34,615 bases of DNA from assembly GCA_025455735.1 (NCBI GenBank), contig JALOMA010000002.1, positions 1 to 34,615 on the forward strand, given 5' to 3'. How positions within the stretch are numbered: position 1 is the stretch's first letter; each line of letters begins with the position of its first letter. Below are positions 17,243 to 25,317 of this stretch, piece by piece. This stretch comes from Candidatus Kapaibacterium sp. GTDB lineage: Bacteria; Bacteroidota; Ignavibacteria; Kapaibacteriales; Kapaibacteriaceae. The notes beneath the pieces were generated by a model. The model did not search any database, had not been told where the DNA came from, and worked only from the letters and a program-made list of their open reading frames with translations. Position numbers and translations under genes: made by a program.

Positions 17243-17854
17243 ATGGCACACGATTCCATTTCGGCGCAGTTTCTCTTGGGAGCTGCCAAACCAGACCAAT
17301 TTCCCGACCACAGCTATCCCGAAGTAGCTATGGTGGGGCGTTCCAACGTAGGTAAGTCCTCGCTGATTAACGCCATCCTTCGCACTGGTATGGTTGCGCG
17401 TGTAAGCCAAACGCCAGGAAAGACCCAAGAAGCAAACTTCTTTCTGACCGATCTTGGCGTCTGTTTCGTCGACCTCCCAGGATACGGATACGCGGCTGTC
17501 TCGAAAGTCCGCCGCGGTGAGTTTTCAACGCTCATTCAAGCCTACGTGGCGCATCGTATGAATGTGCGTACGGTAATTGCCCTCATTGATGCCCGTCACG
17601 ATCCTATGCCCATGGATCTCTCCATGCTTGAATCGTTGGAGTTTGCTGGTAAACCTTTTGTTGTTGCCCTCACGAAGTGCGATAAACTGCGCGACTCCGA
17701 CGTTGAAGCTCGTACGGAACAAGTACGTGGTGTGGTTTCCCAATGTCGATTCGCCATCGACGTCGTCGCTACCTCCGCATCCACTGGGCTTGGAAGACAA
17801 AGCCTCATAGGAATCATCAAACGCGCACGCGACAATCAGTTTACACCGTCATGA
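17243..17854 (+). CDS. engB: Ribosome-assembly GTPase EngB (YsxC/YihA)
   Basis: Small GTPase required for large-subunit maturation. 203 residues. The GTP-binding motifs are GRSNVGKS (32-39), the switch I TPGKT (57-61), DLPGYG (77-82), TKCDK (144-147 region) and SAS (178-180). The ATG at 17243 gives the normal N-terminal length before the P-loop. It has no adjacent Shine-Dalgarno and lies directly behind the terminator hairpin, so expression must come from readthrough, or from a promoter further upstream. It overlaps purE by four bases (ATGA). Confidence 0.95.
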   Translation: MAHDSISAQFLLGAAKPDQFPDHSYPEVAMVGRSNVGKSSLINAILRTGMVARVSQTPGKTQEANFFLTDLGVCFVDLPGYGYAAVSKVRRGEFSTLIQAYVAHRMNVRTVIALIDARHDPMPMDLSMLESLEFAGKPFVVALTKCDKLRDSDVEARTEQVRGVVSQCRFAIDVVATSASTGLGRQSLIGIIKRARDNQFTPS

Positions 17855-18357
17855 CCACACAACCGCTTGTTGGTATCATCATGGGCAGCGATTCCGACTT
17901 GCCCGTTATGCGTGATGCAGCCCTGATCTGCGAAGAATTCGATGTTCCTTTCGAGCTCCGCGTCGTCAGTGCCCACCGTACACCTCACGATATGGCTACC
18001 TATGGTGCCACTGCTCATGAGCGTGGTATCAAGGTCATCATTGCCGGAGCTGGGGGGTCCGCACATCTACCTGGCATGATCGCTGCATTCTCTCCACTTC
18101 CCGTCATCGGTGTTCCCATTCCCACGAAACAATTGCGCGGTTTGGACTCGCTGATGAGCATCGTTCAAATGCCTGCTGGCGTTCCAGTTGCGACCGTTGC
18201 CATTGGTGGTGGAAGGAATGCAGGCATCCTTGCCATCGAAATGCTCTCCATCGCCGATACCTCCCTTCATGCCAAAATTATTGCCTTCAAACAGCGGTTG
18301 GCAGAAGAATCACGCGAAAAGAACAATCACCTTCACTCCGACATCTCCATTGTCTAA
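17851..18357 (+). CDS. purE: N5-carboxyaminoimidazole ribonucleotide mutase, class I
   Basis: Converts N5-CAIR to CAIR in purine biosynthesis, normally after PurK. 168 residues. Class I motifs are GSDSD (12-16), SAHRTP (40-45), AGGSAHLPG (67-75), [20 protein letters not shown] and [10 protein letters not shown]. The ATG overlaps the engB stop as ATGA. An earlier start in the same frame would lie inside engB. No purK follows within the window, so the partner enzyme is encoded elsewhere. No terminator is evident after the stop. Confidence 0.96.
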   Translation: MTTQPLVGIIMGSDSDLPVMRDAALICEEFDVPFELRVVSAHRTPHDMATYGATAHERGIKVIIAGAGGSAHLPGMIAAFSPLPVIGVPIPTKQLRGLDSLMSIVQMPAGVPVATVAIGGGRNAGILAIEMLSIADTSLHAKIIAFKQRLAEESREKNNHLHSDISIV

Positions 18358-18377
18358 GAAACGTTATTGAAGGTTGA

Positions 18378-18409
18378 TTTGCGCAACACAATAGACTTGT
18401 CCATTTTTG
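18378..18409 (+). promoter_or_regulatory. Possible promoter of the arginine operon
   Basis: TTTG at 18378-18381, 20 bases, then CATTTTTG at 18402-18409, which matches TAnnTTTG except for the first base. An initiation point near 18415 would place the start just before the arginine-rich leader frame. TAGACTTG at 18392-18399 is an equally imperfect alternative, so the call is weak. Confidence 0.25.
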
Positions 18410-18426
18410 CGCCCACAACAATTCCA

Positions 18427-18519
18427 ATGATTCCAACGACGCATCATATTCATGTACAGGCTCGACGACGACTTGTGCTGCGGGAAGCCCGGCAGCTCGT
18501 CGCGATGCCCCGTCGTTGA
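18427..18519 (+). CDS. Candidate arginine leader peptide
   Basis: A 30-codon frame, ATG at 18427 and TGA at 18517-18519, lies in the 358-base gap before the arginine operon. Seven of 30 codons are Arg: a triplet CGA CGA CGA (codons 13-15), CGG at 19 and 22, and CGT CGT at 29-30, just before the stop. Such enrichment is what a ribosome-stalling attenuator leader would need. There is no Shine-Dalgarno, but other genes here also start without one. The Arg codons overlap the 5' arms of the RNA stems in this leader. The function is inferred from composition and position only; no homologue is known to me. Confidence 0.5.
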   Translation: MIPTTHHIHVQARRRLVLREARQLVAMPRR

Positions 18520-18540
18520 CGTTCAGACCGCCCCCGCAGC
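18466..18540 (+). promoter_or_regulatory. Alternative stem-loops in the arginine operon leader
   Basis: GCTGCGGG (18477-18484) can pair with CCC-G-GCAGC (18488-18496, one bulged G). That stem is extended by CGACGA (18466-18471) with TCGTCG (18497-18502). The same GCTGCGGG can instead pair perfectly with CCCGCAGC (18533-18540). The two pairings exclude each other, and the lower stem consists of Arg codons of the leader frame, so ribosome position could choose between them. Confidence 0.45.
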
Positions 18541-18646
18541 GAAGCCCCCTCGGCCCGTGATTGCTTTTCTCACGCTACAGCCGACCGCGACTTCCCGTAA
18601 TTAAACCCCTTCCTCCTCCATGCCACGCTGGCTGCTTGCTCCTTCT

Positions 18647-18689
18647 TGAAAGGGGCCTGGGCTCCAAGCGTTGTACCCTTCATGTTTTT
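18647..18689 (+). terminator. Possible attenuator terminator before the arginine operon
   Basis: TGAAAGGG (18647-18654) pairs with CCCTTCA (18676-18682) with one bulged A, followed by TG and five T (18685-18689). The loop of 21 bases is long. AAGGGG (18650-18655) can instead pair with CCCCTT (18606-18611) or CTCCTT (18639-18644), which would prevent the stem. Confidence 0.35.
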
Positions 18690-18715
18690 GCCACCGACAA
18701 CCCAAAGGTTGCCCG

Positions 18716-19309
18716 ATGGACTTTTTGGTATGTGTCGCCGACGAGCGTCACGAACATTTCGCCGAAGAAATCGTCGAAACCATTTTCCTTGCTGCCCAAC
18801 AGCGCGGTACGGGCATCGCCCGCCGTACACCAGAATATGTGCAGTCGAAGATGCGCGAGGGGAAGGCAATCATTGCCGTTACATCCGCGGGCACCTTTGC
18901 TGGATTTTGCTACATCGAAACATGGGAACATGGTCGATATGTCGCCAACTCGGGCCTCATCGTCAAGCCCGAATTCCGCAAGCACAATCTTGCCCGGCAC
19001 ATCAAACGCGCGGCCTTCGACCTCAGCCGAAGCCGCTATCCTGACGCCAAGATCTTCGGGATTACGACATCGGCAGCCGTCATGAAAATCAATAGCGAGC
19101 TCGGATACCGTCCTGCTCACTTTCTGGACCTCACTCAGGACGAGGACTTCTGGAATGGCTGCTGCAGCTGTCCGAATCACGATATCCTTGAACGAACATC
19201 ACGGAAGATGTGCCTCTGCACTGGCATGCTCTTCGATCCTTCGGAGGAAACGTCATCGACGGTGGCGGCCCTCGTTCACATCGACATCCCCATCCCACAA
19301 CAACCATGA
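18716..19309 (+). CDS. GNAT acyltransferase, candidate N-acylglutamate synthase for arginine synthesis
   Basis: 197 residues from ATG 18716 (AAAGG at 18703-18707 upstream). It belongs to a GNAT family that opens arginine clusters in Bacteroidota and is the best candidate for acylating glutamate in the first step. Recognisable stretches are VCVADERHEHFAEEIVETI, GTGIARRTPEYVQSKMREGK, the acetyl-CoA region IVKPEFRKHNLARHIKRAAF and FGITTSAAVMKINSELGYRP. The C-terminal part holds a cysteine cluster, CCSC and CLC, that could bind metal. It overlaps argG by ATGA. Whether acetyl-CoA or succinyl-CoA is the donor cannot be told from sequence. Confidence 0.85.
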   Translation: MDFLVCVADERHEHFAEEIVETIFLAAQQRGTGIARRTPEYVQSKMREGKAIIAVTSAGTFAGFCYIETWEHGRYVANSGLIVKPEFRKHNLARHIKRAAFDLSRSRYPDAKIFGITTSAAVMKINSELGYRPAHFLDLTQDEDFWNGCCSCPNHDILERTSRKMCLCTGMLFDPSEETSSTVAALVHIDIPIPQQP

Positions 19310-20493
19310 ATACTGTCCTCCTCGCCTTCTCTGGTGGCCTGGATACCACATACTGCGCCCGCCTGCTAGCCGTGGACTACGGCATGACCGTCCATACGGT
19401 TATCGTTGACACCGGCGGGTTCTCCCCTGCCGATCTTGAGGCCATTGCCAAGCGGGCACGACAATGTTCGGTGGCCAGCCACGCTACGCTTGACCGTACG
19501 CAGGCACTCTTCGATTCGGTTCTTCGTTGGTGCATAGCTGGTAATGTGCTTAAGAACAATGGCTATCCGCTATCGGTGAGTGCTGAACGCGTTGTGCAGG
19601 CAATCGCCATTGCCGAACACGCAAAGGCCATTGGAGCAACACACATTGCCCATGGGAGTACGGGAGCTGGCAATGACCAAATCCGTTTTGACGTCATTTT
19701 CCGTATCCTTTGCCCGGAAATTGAGATCATCACTCCCATCCGAGACAAGGCTCTCCAGCGAGACGAAGAAATCGCCTACCTTCAACAGCATGGTGTAGCA
19801 GGAGATTGGGAGAAAGCAGCTTATTCCATCAATCAAGGATTGTGGGGCACCACGATTGGTGGGCGCGAAACACTGACGTCCCACCTTCCCTTGCCAGCCC
19901 ATGCCTGGCCATCCGAGCAGGTTGTTGCCGAACGAGAACCGCGATCCCTCACGCTTTCCTTTGAGAAGGGGATTCCTGGAGCCCTTGACGGTGAGCCACT
20001 CCCACCAGTAGAGCTCTTACGTCGGTTGAACGCTCTCGGCGCATCGTTTCGGCTGGGAAGAGGAATGCACGTTGGCGACACGATTCTTGGCATCAAGGGC
20101 CGCGTAGCCTATGAGGCCCCCGCCGCGCTCCTCACGATTGCGGCACATCATGCATTGGAAAAACATACGCTGTCCAAGTGGCAGCTCCAGCTCAAGGACC
20201 AGCTGGCCCTTTGGTATGGTCAGCTTCTCCATGAAGGCCAATTCCTGGATGAGTCCATGCGAAGCATCGAAGCATTCTTCGCCGACGCACAACGCTTTGT
20301 TACGGGAACCGTCCATATGAACCTTCAGCCATATGGGTTTGAGGTATTGGGCGTTGACTCCCCATACGATCTCATGGCTTCGCGCGTGGCAACCTATGGC
20401 GAAGAGAATCGCGCCTGGACTGGTGCCGACGCCCGAGGCTTTGCAACCATTTCCGCCATTGCCTCTTCAATAGCCCGGAGCAAACACGCATGA
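19306..20493 (+). CDS. argG: Argininosuccinate synthase
   Basis: ATP-dependent condensation of citrulline with aspartate, the penultimate step of arginine synthesis. 395 residues from the ATG that overlaps the preceding stop (ATGA). The N-type ATP pyrophosphatase motif is AFSGGLDTTYC (8-18). Further matches are AHGSTGAGNDQIRFD, AYSINQGLWGTTIGGRE and GRGMHVGDTILGIKGRVAYE. It resembles the Bacteroidota form. The end overlaps argC by four bases. Confidence 0.96.
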   Translation: MNTVLLAFSGGLDTTYCARLLAVDYGMTVHTVIVDTGGFSPADLEAIAKRARQCSVASHATLDRTQALFDSVLRWCIAGNVLKNNGYPLSVSAERVVQAIAIAEHAKAIGATHIAHGSTGAGNDQIRFDVIFRILCPEIEIITPIRDKALQRDEEIAYLQQHGVAGDWEKAAYSINQGLWGTTIGGRETLTSHLPLPAHAWPSEQVVAEREPRSLTLSFEKGIPGALDGEPLPPVELLRRLNALGASFRLGRGMHVGDTILGIKGRVAYEAPAALLTIAAHHALEKHTLSKWQLQLKDQLALWYGQLLHEGQFLDESMRSIEAFFADAQRFVTGTVHMNLQPYGFEVLGVDSPYDLMASRVATYGEENRAWTGADARGFATISAIASSIARSKHA

Positions 20494-21422
20494 TTGCCAC
20501 CATCGTTGGTGCCGCTGGCTATACCGGTGGCGAGCTTATTCGCATTCTCTCCGCTCATCCGTCGATCTCACAAGTTGTTCCCGTAAGTGCAAGCTCCGCG
20601 GGAAAGGCACTTACGGACATTCATCCGGACCTCCTGATGATGGCCCACCACACCTTTGCAGAGCACGTCCCCGATGCTACGGATGTCCTCTTCTTATGCC
20701 AAGGACATGGTGCTTCCAGCCAATGGCTGATGACGCATCCACAGCCCGAAGATCGGCTTGTCGTTGACCTCAGCGCCGATTATCGCCTGGATCCATCCTG
20801 GACGTACGGCCTTCCCGAGGCTTCTCGCTCCGTCATTCGATCGTCACGACGTATCGCCAACCCCGGATGTTTTGCAACCTGTATCGAACTGGGTCTGCTA
20901 CCCCTTGCACGTGCTGGTGTTCTTACGTCATCTCCCGTCGTTACAGCCCTGACAGGCTCGACTGGTGCTGGACAGAAACCAACCGAAACCACCCATTTCT
21001 CGTGGCGATCCGATAATATAAGTGTTTATAAACAGTTTGACCATCAACACCTTTCTGAAATCCGAACACTCTTGGGAGTGGACGACATTGTCTTCACGCC
21101 GATGCGCGGCAACTGGACGCGAGGAATCATTGCTTCGATCATTGTAACTATTCCCGATGGAACACATGTTCGAGATATACTGACGTCCTGGTATACCGAC
21201 CACCCCATGACGACGGTCGTTGACGATCTTCCAGATATGAAACGTGTTGTTGGAACAAGTTATGCAGCCATAGGTGTGGACCAGCGGGGTGGCACGGCAT
21301 TGATCGTGTCTGTGATCGACAACCTCTTGAAGGGCGCATCGGGGCAGGCCGTGCAGAACATGAATCTAGCAATGGGCTTGGACGAAACAGCGGGTCTGAT
21401 TCATCGTGGAAGGGCATACTGA
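20490..21422 (+). CDS. argC: N-acyl-gamma-glutamyl-phosphate reductase
   Basis: NADPH-dependent reduction of N-acylglutamyl phosphate to the semialdehyde. 310 residues. The Rossmann start is IVGAAGYTGGELIRIL, the catalytic Cys127 is in NPGCFATC, and GSTGAGQKPTETTHF and the basic-residue motif HQHLSEI follow. The C-terminal half has TPMRGNWTRGI and DNLLKGASGQAVQNMNLA. It starts inside argG (ATGA). The argD ATG begins two bases after its stop. Confidence 0.96.
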   Translation: MIATIVGAAGYTGGELIRILSAHPSISQVVPVSASSAGKALTDIHPDLLMMAHHTFAEHVPDATDVLFLCQGHGASSQWLMTHPQPEDRLVVDLSADYRLDPSWTYGLPEASRSVIRSSRRIANPGCFATCIELGLLPLARAGVLTSSPVVTALTGSTGAGQKPTETTHFSWRSDNISVYKQFDHQHLSEIRTLLGVDDIVFTPMRGNWTRGIIASIIVTIPDGTHVRDILTSWYTDHPMTTVVDDLPDMKRVVGTSYAAIGVDQRGGTALIVSVIDNLLKGASGQAVQNMNLAMGLDETAGLIHRGRAY

Positions 21423-21423
21423 C

Positions 21424-22563
21424 ATGCATCCTCTTCCCGTCTACGCACTCCTCAATATCGAGCTGGCAAGGGGCCGTGGCTCCATCGTCGAGGACGTGCA
21501 TGGCACACAGTACCTGGACCTTTATGGTGGCCATGCCGTGATTTCCATCGGACATTCCCACCCGCACTACGTGGCCGTGGTTGGCAGCCAGTTGCAAACC
21601 CTGGGTTTCTACAGCAACTCCGTGCGTATTCCCATTCAGGAGCGTGCTGCAGCTTTGGTTGGCGAAGCATCAGGCTATGATGACTACCGGTTCTTTATGG
21701 TGAATTCCGGAGCCGAGGCTAATGAAAATGCCATCAAACTGGCCTCCTTCATTACTGGCAGAAAACGTGTTGTGGCCTTTCGTGGGGCATTTCATGGTCG
21801 CACTGCGCTGGCTGTCGCAACAACGGACAATCCACGTATCGTAGCCCCAGTGAACGAAACACCGCACGTGGTGTTCGTGGACTTCGTGGACCTTCAAGCA
21901 GTGGAGCAGGAACTTGCCCAAGGAGATGTAGCTGCCGTCATTATTGAGGGCATCCAAGGTGTGGGTGGAATCCAAGTTCCTGCAGATGACGCACTCCGTG
22001 GTTTGGACACGCTCTGCAGCAGATATGGAACAATGCTGATTCTGGATGAAGTGCAGTCTGGCGTGGGCCGCACGGGCCGATTCTTCGCCCACCAGCATGC
22101 TGGAATTCGTCCCCCTTTGATCACCGTTGCAAAAGGCATCGGCAACGGATTTCCTGTGGGTGGCCTCCTTGTTCACCCAGGGTTGGGCGTGCGCGAAGGC
22201 ATGCTGGGAACCACATTTGGCGGTAATCACTTGGCTTCGGCCGCCGTGGTTGCCGTCATGGAAACGTTGATGGCTGAGGGCCTGCAAGAGCAAGCAGCCG
22301 CTGCAGGAACTCGCATGATGGAGGCTTTGAGGGACATCCCAGGTGTCCTTGAGGTGCGCGGTAGGGGCCTGATGATTGGCATTGATACCGCTCAACCTTC
22401 ATCGGCCATTCGTTCCGCGTTGGTGGAGCATCATCGTATCCTCACAGGAAACGCATCAACACCGGCAACGGTGCGCCTATTGCCTCCGCTGAACATTCGG
22501 CCGGAGGACCTGGACCGTGCCGCATCGGCATTACGAACACTCTGTACTGTGGAGCATTCATGA
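21424..22563 (+). CDS. argD: N-acylornithine aminotransferase
   Basis: PLP-dependent class III aminotransferase converting the N-acylglutamate semialdehyde to N-acylornithine. 379 residues from ATG 21424. Key motifs are NSGAEANENAIKLA (94-107), AFHGRT (122-127), LDEVQSGVGRTG (207-218) and the Schiff-base Lys237 in TVAKGIGNGFPVG. The C-terminal half has TTFGGNHLASAA. One base separates it from argC, the only non-overlapping junction in the operon. It overlaps argF' by ATGA. Confidence 0.95.
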   Translation: MHPLPVYALLNIELARGRGSIVEDVHGTQYLDLYGGHAVISIGHSHPHYVAVVGSQLQTLGFYSNSVRIPIQERAAALVGEASGYDDYRFFMVNSGAEANENAIKLASFITGRKRVVAFRGAFHGRTALAVATTDNPRIVAPVNETPHVVFVDFVDLQAVEQELAQGDVAAVIIEGIQGVGGIQVPADDALRGLDTLCSRYGTMLILDEVQSGVGRTGRFFAHQHAGIRPPLITVAKGIGNGFPVGGLLVHPGLGVREGMLGTTFGGNHLASAAVVAVMETLMAEGLQEQAAAAGTRMMEALRDIPGVLEVRGRGLMIGIDTAQPSSAIRSALVEHHRILTGNASTPATVRLLPPLNIRPEDLDRAASALRTLCTVEHS

Positions 22564-23507
22564 GACGATTTACGTCCGTTCATGACGTTATGAACGTCAA
22601 CGACATCCTTTCATCAGCTCTCGCCTATGCCGAAGACCCATGGCTGACTCCATCGCTGGGACATCGAAAGACTCTCGGATTGCTATTCCTGAACCCATCA
22701 CTCCGGACGCGTATGAGCACGCAAAAAGCTGCGCGACTCCTAGGGATGGACGTGATTGTGCTGAATGCCGGCAGCGATGCGTGGACGATTGAAACACGCG
22801 ACGGTGTTATCATGGATGGGGCAGCAGGAGAACACATGAAAGAAGCCGCAGGCGTTATGGGGCGTTACTGTGACGTCCTTGGTTTGCGGACGTTTCCTGG
22901 ACTTGTGGACCGCGCCTACGACTATGCTGAGTCCGTGCTGGAAAGTTTTATTGCCTACAGCGGTGTTCCAGTCGTCTCGTTGGAAAGCGCAACGCGTCAT
23001 CCACTTCAGTCCTTTGCCGATCTCATCACCATCGAACAGCACAAGACCGTCCAGCGGCCAAAGGTAGTACTAACGTGGGCTGCTCACCCAAAGGCGCTTC
23101 CCCAAGCCGTACCCAACTCCTTCGTGGAGTGGATGAAGGCTGCAAACGTTGACCTCGTTGTGGCTCACCCCGAAGGCTATGAACTGGCGCCGGAGTTTTC
23201 CGATGGTGTCACCGTGACCCACAATCAACGGGAAGCGCTCGAAGGGGCACACTTCGTTTACGCCAAGAACTGGTCCAGTTATTCCTCGTACGGATCCATT
23301 CTCAACACCGACCCCTCCTGGCAAATCACCACCGAATCCATGGCACGAACGGACAATGGCAAGTTCATGCATTGCCTTCCTGTTCGGCGGAACGTCATTG
23401 TTCAGGATGCCGTCTTGGATTCCGATGTATCCATCGTCTTGGACGAGGCTGCCAACCGAGTAGTCTCTGCGCAGACAGTCCTGGCTGCCATGCTGAGGGC
23501 TCTATGA
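22560..23507 (+). CDS. argF': N-acylornithine carbamoyltransferase (SOTCase/AOTCase type)
   Basis: Carbamoylates an N-acylated ornithine to N-acylcitrulline. It closely resembles the Bacteroides N-succinylornithine enzyme, not ordinary ArgF. 315 residues. The carbamoyl-phosphate loop is NPSLRTRMSTQ (45-55). Other matches are RGVIMDG-like DGVIMDGAAGEH (81-92), ATRHPLQSFADLI, PHPLPQAVPNS-like HPKALPQAVPNSF and the HCLPVRR motif near 275. The residue aligned with the known specificity switch, Pro90 in the B. fragilis succinyl enzyme and Glu92 in the Xanthomonas acetyl enzyme, is Gly90. The absence of Glu favours a succinyl or other bulky acyl group, but this is not settled. It overlaps argD and argB by ATGA. 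Confidence 0.9.
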   Translation: MRRFTSVHDVMNVNDILSSALAYAEDPWLTPSLGHRKTLGLLFLNPSLRTRMSTQKAARLLGMDVIVLNAGSDAWTIETRDGVIMDGAAGEHMKEAAGVMGRYCDVLGLRTFPGLVDRAYDYAESVLESFIAYSGVPVVSLESATRHPLQSFADLITIEQHKTVQRPKVVLTWAAHPKALPQAVPNSFVEWMKAANVDLVVAHPEGYELAPEFSDGVTVTHNQREALEGAHFVYAKNWSSYSSYGSILNTDPSWQITTESMARTDNGKFMHCLPVRRNVIVQDAVLDSDVSIVLDEAANRVVSAQTVLAAMLRAL

Positions 23508-24256
23508 ACACCATCGTCATAAAAATCGGTGGCAATGTCGTTGATGACGATGCCGCACTCTCTGCCTTGCTGGACGGTATTGCTGCGTTGGAACGTCCTG
23601 TTGTTCTGGTTCATGGCGGTGGAATCATGGCTACGCGTCTTGCGCAACAGCTTGGTATTCCACAAACGATGGTACATGGAAGGCGGGTAACGGACGCCGC
23701 GACGTTGGACATTGCAGTCATGACCTATGCCGGTGCAGTCAACAAACGTATTGTAGCCAACCTTGGTGCTCGAGGAGTACCCTGCATTGGGATGTGTGGT
23801 GCCGATATGGACCTCATTCGAGCCCATCGCAGACCGATTCAAGACGTCGACTTTGGCTATGTCGGCGACGTGGAGTCGGTGCGCACGGACGTCCTTCGCA
23901 TGTTCCTAGACTCTGGCACCTCCGTCGTCTGCGCTCCGATCACCCACGACGGCAATGGCCAACTATTGAACACCAATGCCGATACCATCGCTTCGGCCTG
24001 TGCTTCGGCCCTGGGCCCCAATACGGAACTGATCTATACCTTCGAGCTTCCTGGCGTGCTTACCGACCGCAATGATCCAACCTCCGTACTGCCCATCCTT
24101 ACGCGTGCCGACTTCGCACGGCTGACGGCGAGTAACAGGATCACTGGTGGCATGATTCCAAAAATCGATAATGCCTTTGACGCCCTCGACGCTGGCGTGG
24201 CCCGCGTTCGCATAACGCGCCATGACAAACTCACGGAAGGCACCATTATCCAATGA
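23504..24256 (+). CDS. argB: N-acylglutamate kinase
   Basis: Phosphorylates N-acetyl- or N-succinyl-glutamate. 250 residues from ATG 23504. A longer frame upstream would lie inside argF'. Amino-acid-kinase motifs are KIGGN (7-11), HGGG (37-40), FGYVGDVESV, NTNADTIA (156-163) and GGMIPKIDNA with Lys220. It is on the short side and lacks the N-terminal helix of arginine-sensitive hexameric kinases, so feedback inhibition by arginine at this step is less likely. It overlaps both neighbours by ATGA. Confidence 0.95.
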   Translation: MNTIVIKIGGNVVDDDAALSALLDGIAALERPVVLVHGGGIMATRLAQQLGIPQTMVHGRRVTDAATLDIAVMTYAGAVNKRIVANLGARGVPCIGMCGADMDLIRAHRRPIQDVDFGYVGDVESVRTDVLRMFLDSGTSVVCAPITHDGNGQLLNTNADTIASACASALGPNTELIYTFELPGVLTDRNDPTSVLPILTRADFARLTASNRITGGMIPKIDNAFDALDAGVARVRITRHDKLTEGTIIQ

Positions 24257-25317
24257 TCGACCCCATCAAGGTACTCTCGCAGCTTATCGCCATCCCATCC
24301 TTCAGCACACAAGAGGATGCCACGGCAGACTATCTGGTTGACCTCCTGACGACTCAGGGATTCTCCCCAGAGCGTTATGGGAATAACGTTGTTGCCCGTC
24401 ATCAGGCGGCAGCTGACGACGCACCATGGATTCTCTTCAATTCACATCACGATACGGTTCGGCCAGGACCAACATGGACGCGTCATCCTTATGACCCTAC
24501 CATCGTTGATGGCCGCTTGTACGGGCTAGGTAGCAATGACGCCGGTGGTGCACTGGTCACGATGCTGTGTACCTTTCTTGCTTTAGCCAAACACGATACT
24601 CTTCCCGCCAATATCATGTTCGCAGCCACCGCCGAAGAAGAAATCAGTGGAAACGACGGTATGGCCATGCTCGTTCGGATGGGTATTGTCGAGAACATAA
24701 CACTTGCCCTCGTTGGTGAACCCACGGGTATGCATCCTGCCATTGCCGAACGTGGATTGATCGTTCTGGATTGTACGGCACAAGGCGTCTCAGGCCATGC
24801 TGCACGAAGGGAAGGTAGTAATGCAATTTATAAAGCCATTGATGATATCAACTGGTTCCAGACCTATCACTTTGATCGAGTGAGCCCAACGCTGGGAACT
24901 GTTGGCATGACGGTAACGCAGATTGAGGCTGGAACACAGCACAATGTAGTACCGGACGAATGCCGTTTTGTGGTGGATGTTCGGGTGACTGACCAGTATA
25001 CGAACGAAGAAGTCCTCGAAATCATTACACGCAACGTAGCCGCCGACGTCCAGCCGCGCTCATTGCGATTGAGGTCCTCGGCTATTGCGGCAGATCACCC
25101 TCTCGTACGCGTATTTCTTGACAAGGGGCGTCGGCCCTATGGATCGCCAACCATGAGCGACCAATCCCTGCTGCCGGCGATCAACAAGCTGAAGGTGGGG
25201 CCAGGCGACTCTGCGCGGTCCCACACCGCTGATGAATGGATCGGCGTTGACGAGGTATGCGAAGCCATACCCCTTCTTACATCCATTATGGAACAGTACC
25301 TTGGAGTGCAATCATGA
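24253..25317 (+). CDS. argE': M20-family N-acylcitrulline/N-acylornithine deacylase
   Basis: Zinc-dependent amidohydrolase. From its place next to argF' it probably removes the acyl group from N-acylcitrulline. 354 residues. M20 motifs: metal ligands His65 and Asp67 (SHHDTV), bridging Asp96 (GLGSNDAGG), the Glu128-Glu129 pair (ATAEEEISGNDG), Glu156 (LVGEPTG), and a C-terminal His in GDSARSHTADEW. The dimerisation domain starts near GVSGHAARREGSNAI. By sequence alone, ArgE, DapE and acetyl-lysine deacetylase types are hard to tell apart; the operon decides. It overlaps argB and argH by ATGA. Confidence 0.88.
   Translation: MIDPIKVLSQLIAIPSFSTQEDATADYLVDLLTTQGFSPERYGNNVVARHQAAADDAPWILFNSHHDTVRPGPTWTRHPYDPTIVDGRLYGLGSNDAGGALVTMLCTFLALAKHDTLPANIMFAATAEEEISGNDGMAMLVRMGIVENITLALVGEPTGMHPAIAERGLIVLDCTAQGVSGHAARREGSNAIYKAIDDINWFQTYHFDRVSPTLGTVGMTVTQIEAGTQHNVVPDECRFVVDVRVTDQYTNEEVLEIITRNVAADVQPRSLRLRSSAIAADHPLVRVFLDKGRRPYGSPTMSDQSLLPAINKLKVGPGDSARSHTADEWIGVDEVCEAIPLLTSIMEQYLGVQS

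Noticed and set aside
18561-19085. 174-codon + strand frame before and inside the GNAT gene
   Set aside because: It runs in another frame through the conserved GNAT sequence and has a Pro/Arg/Ser composition without similarity.
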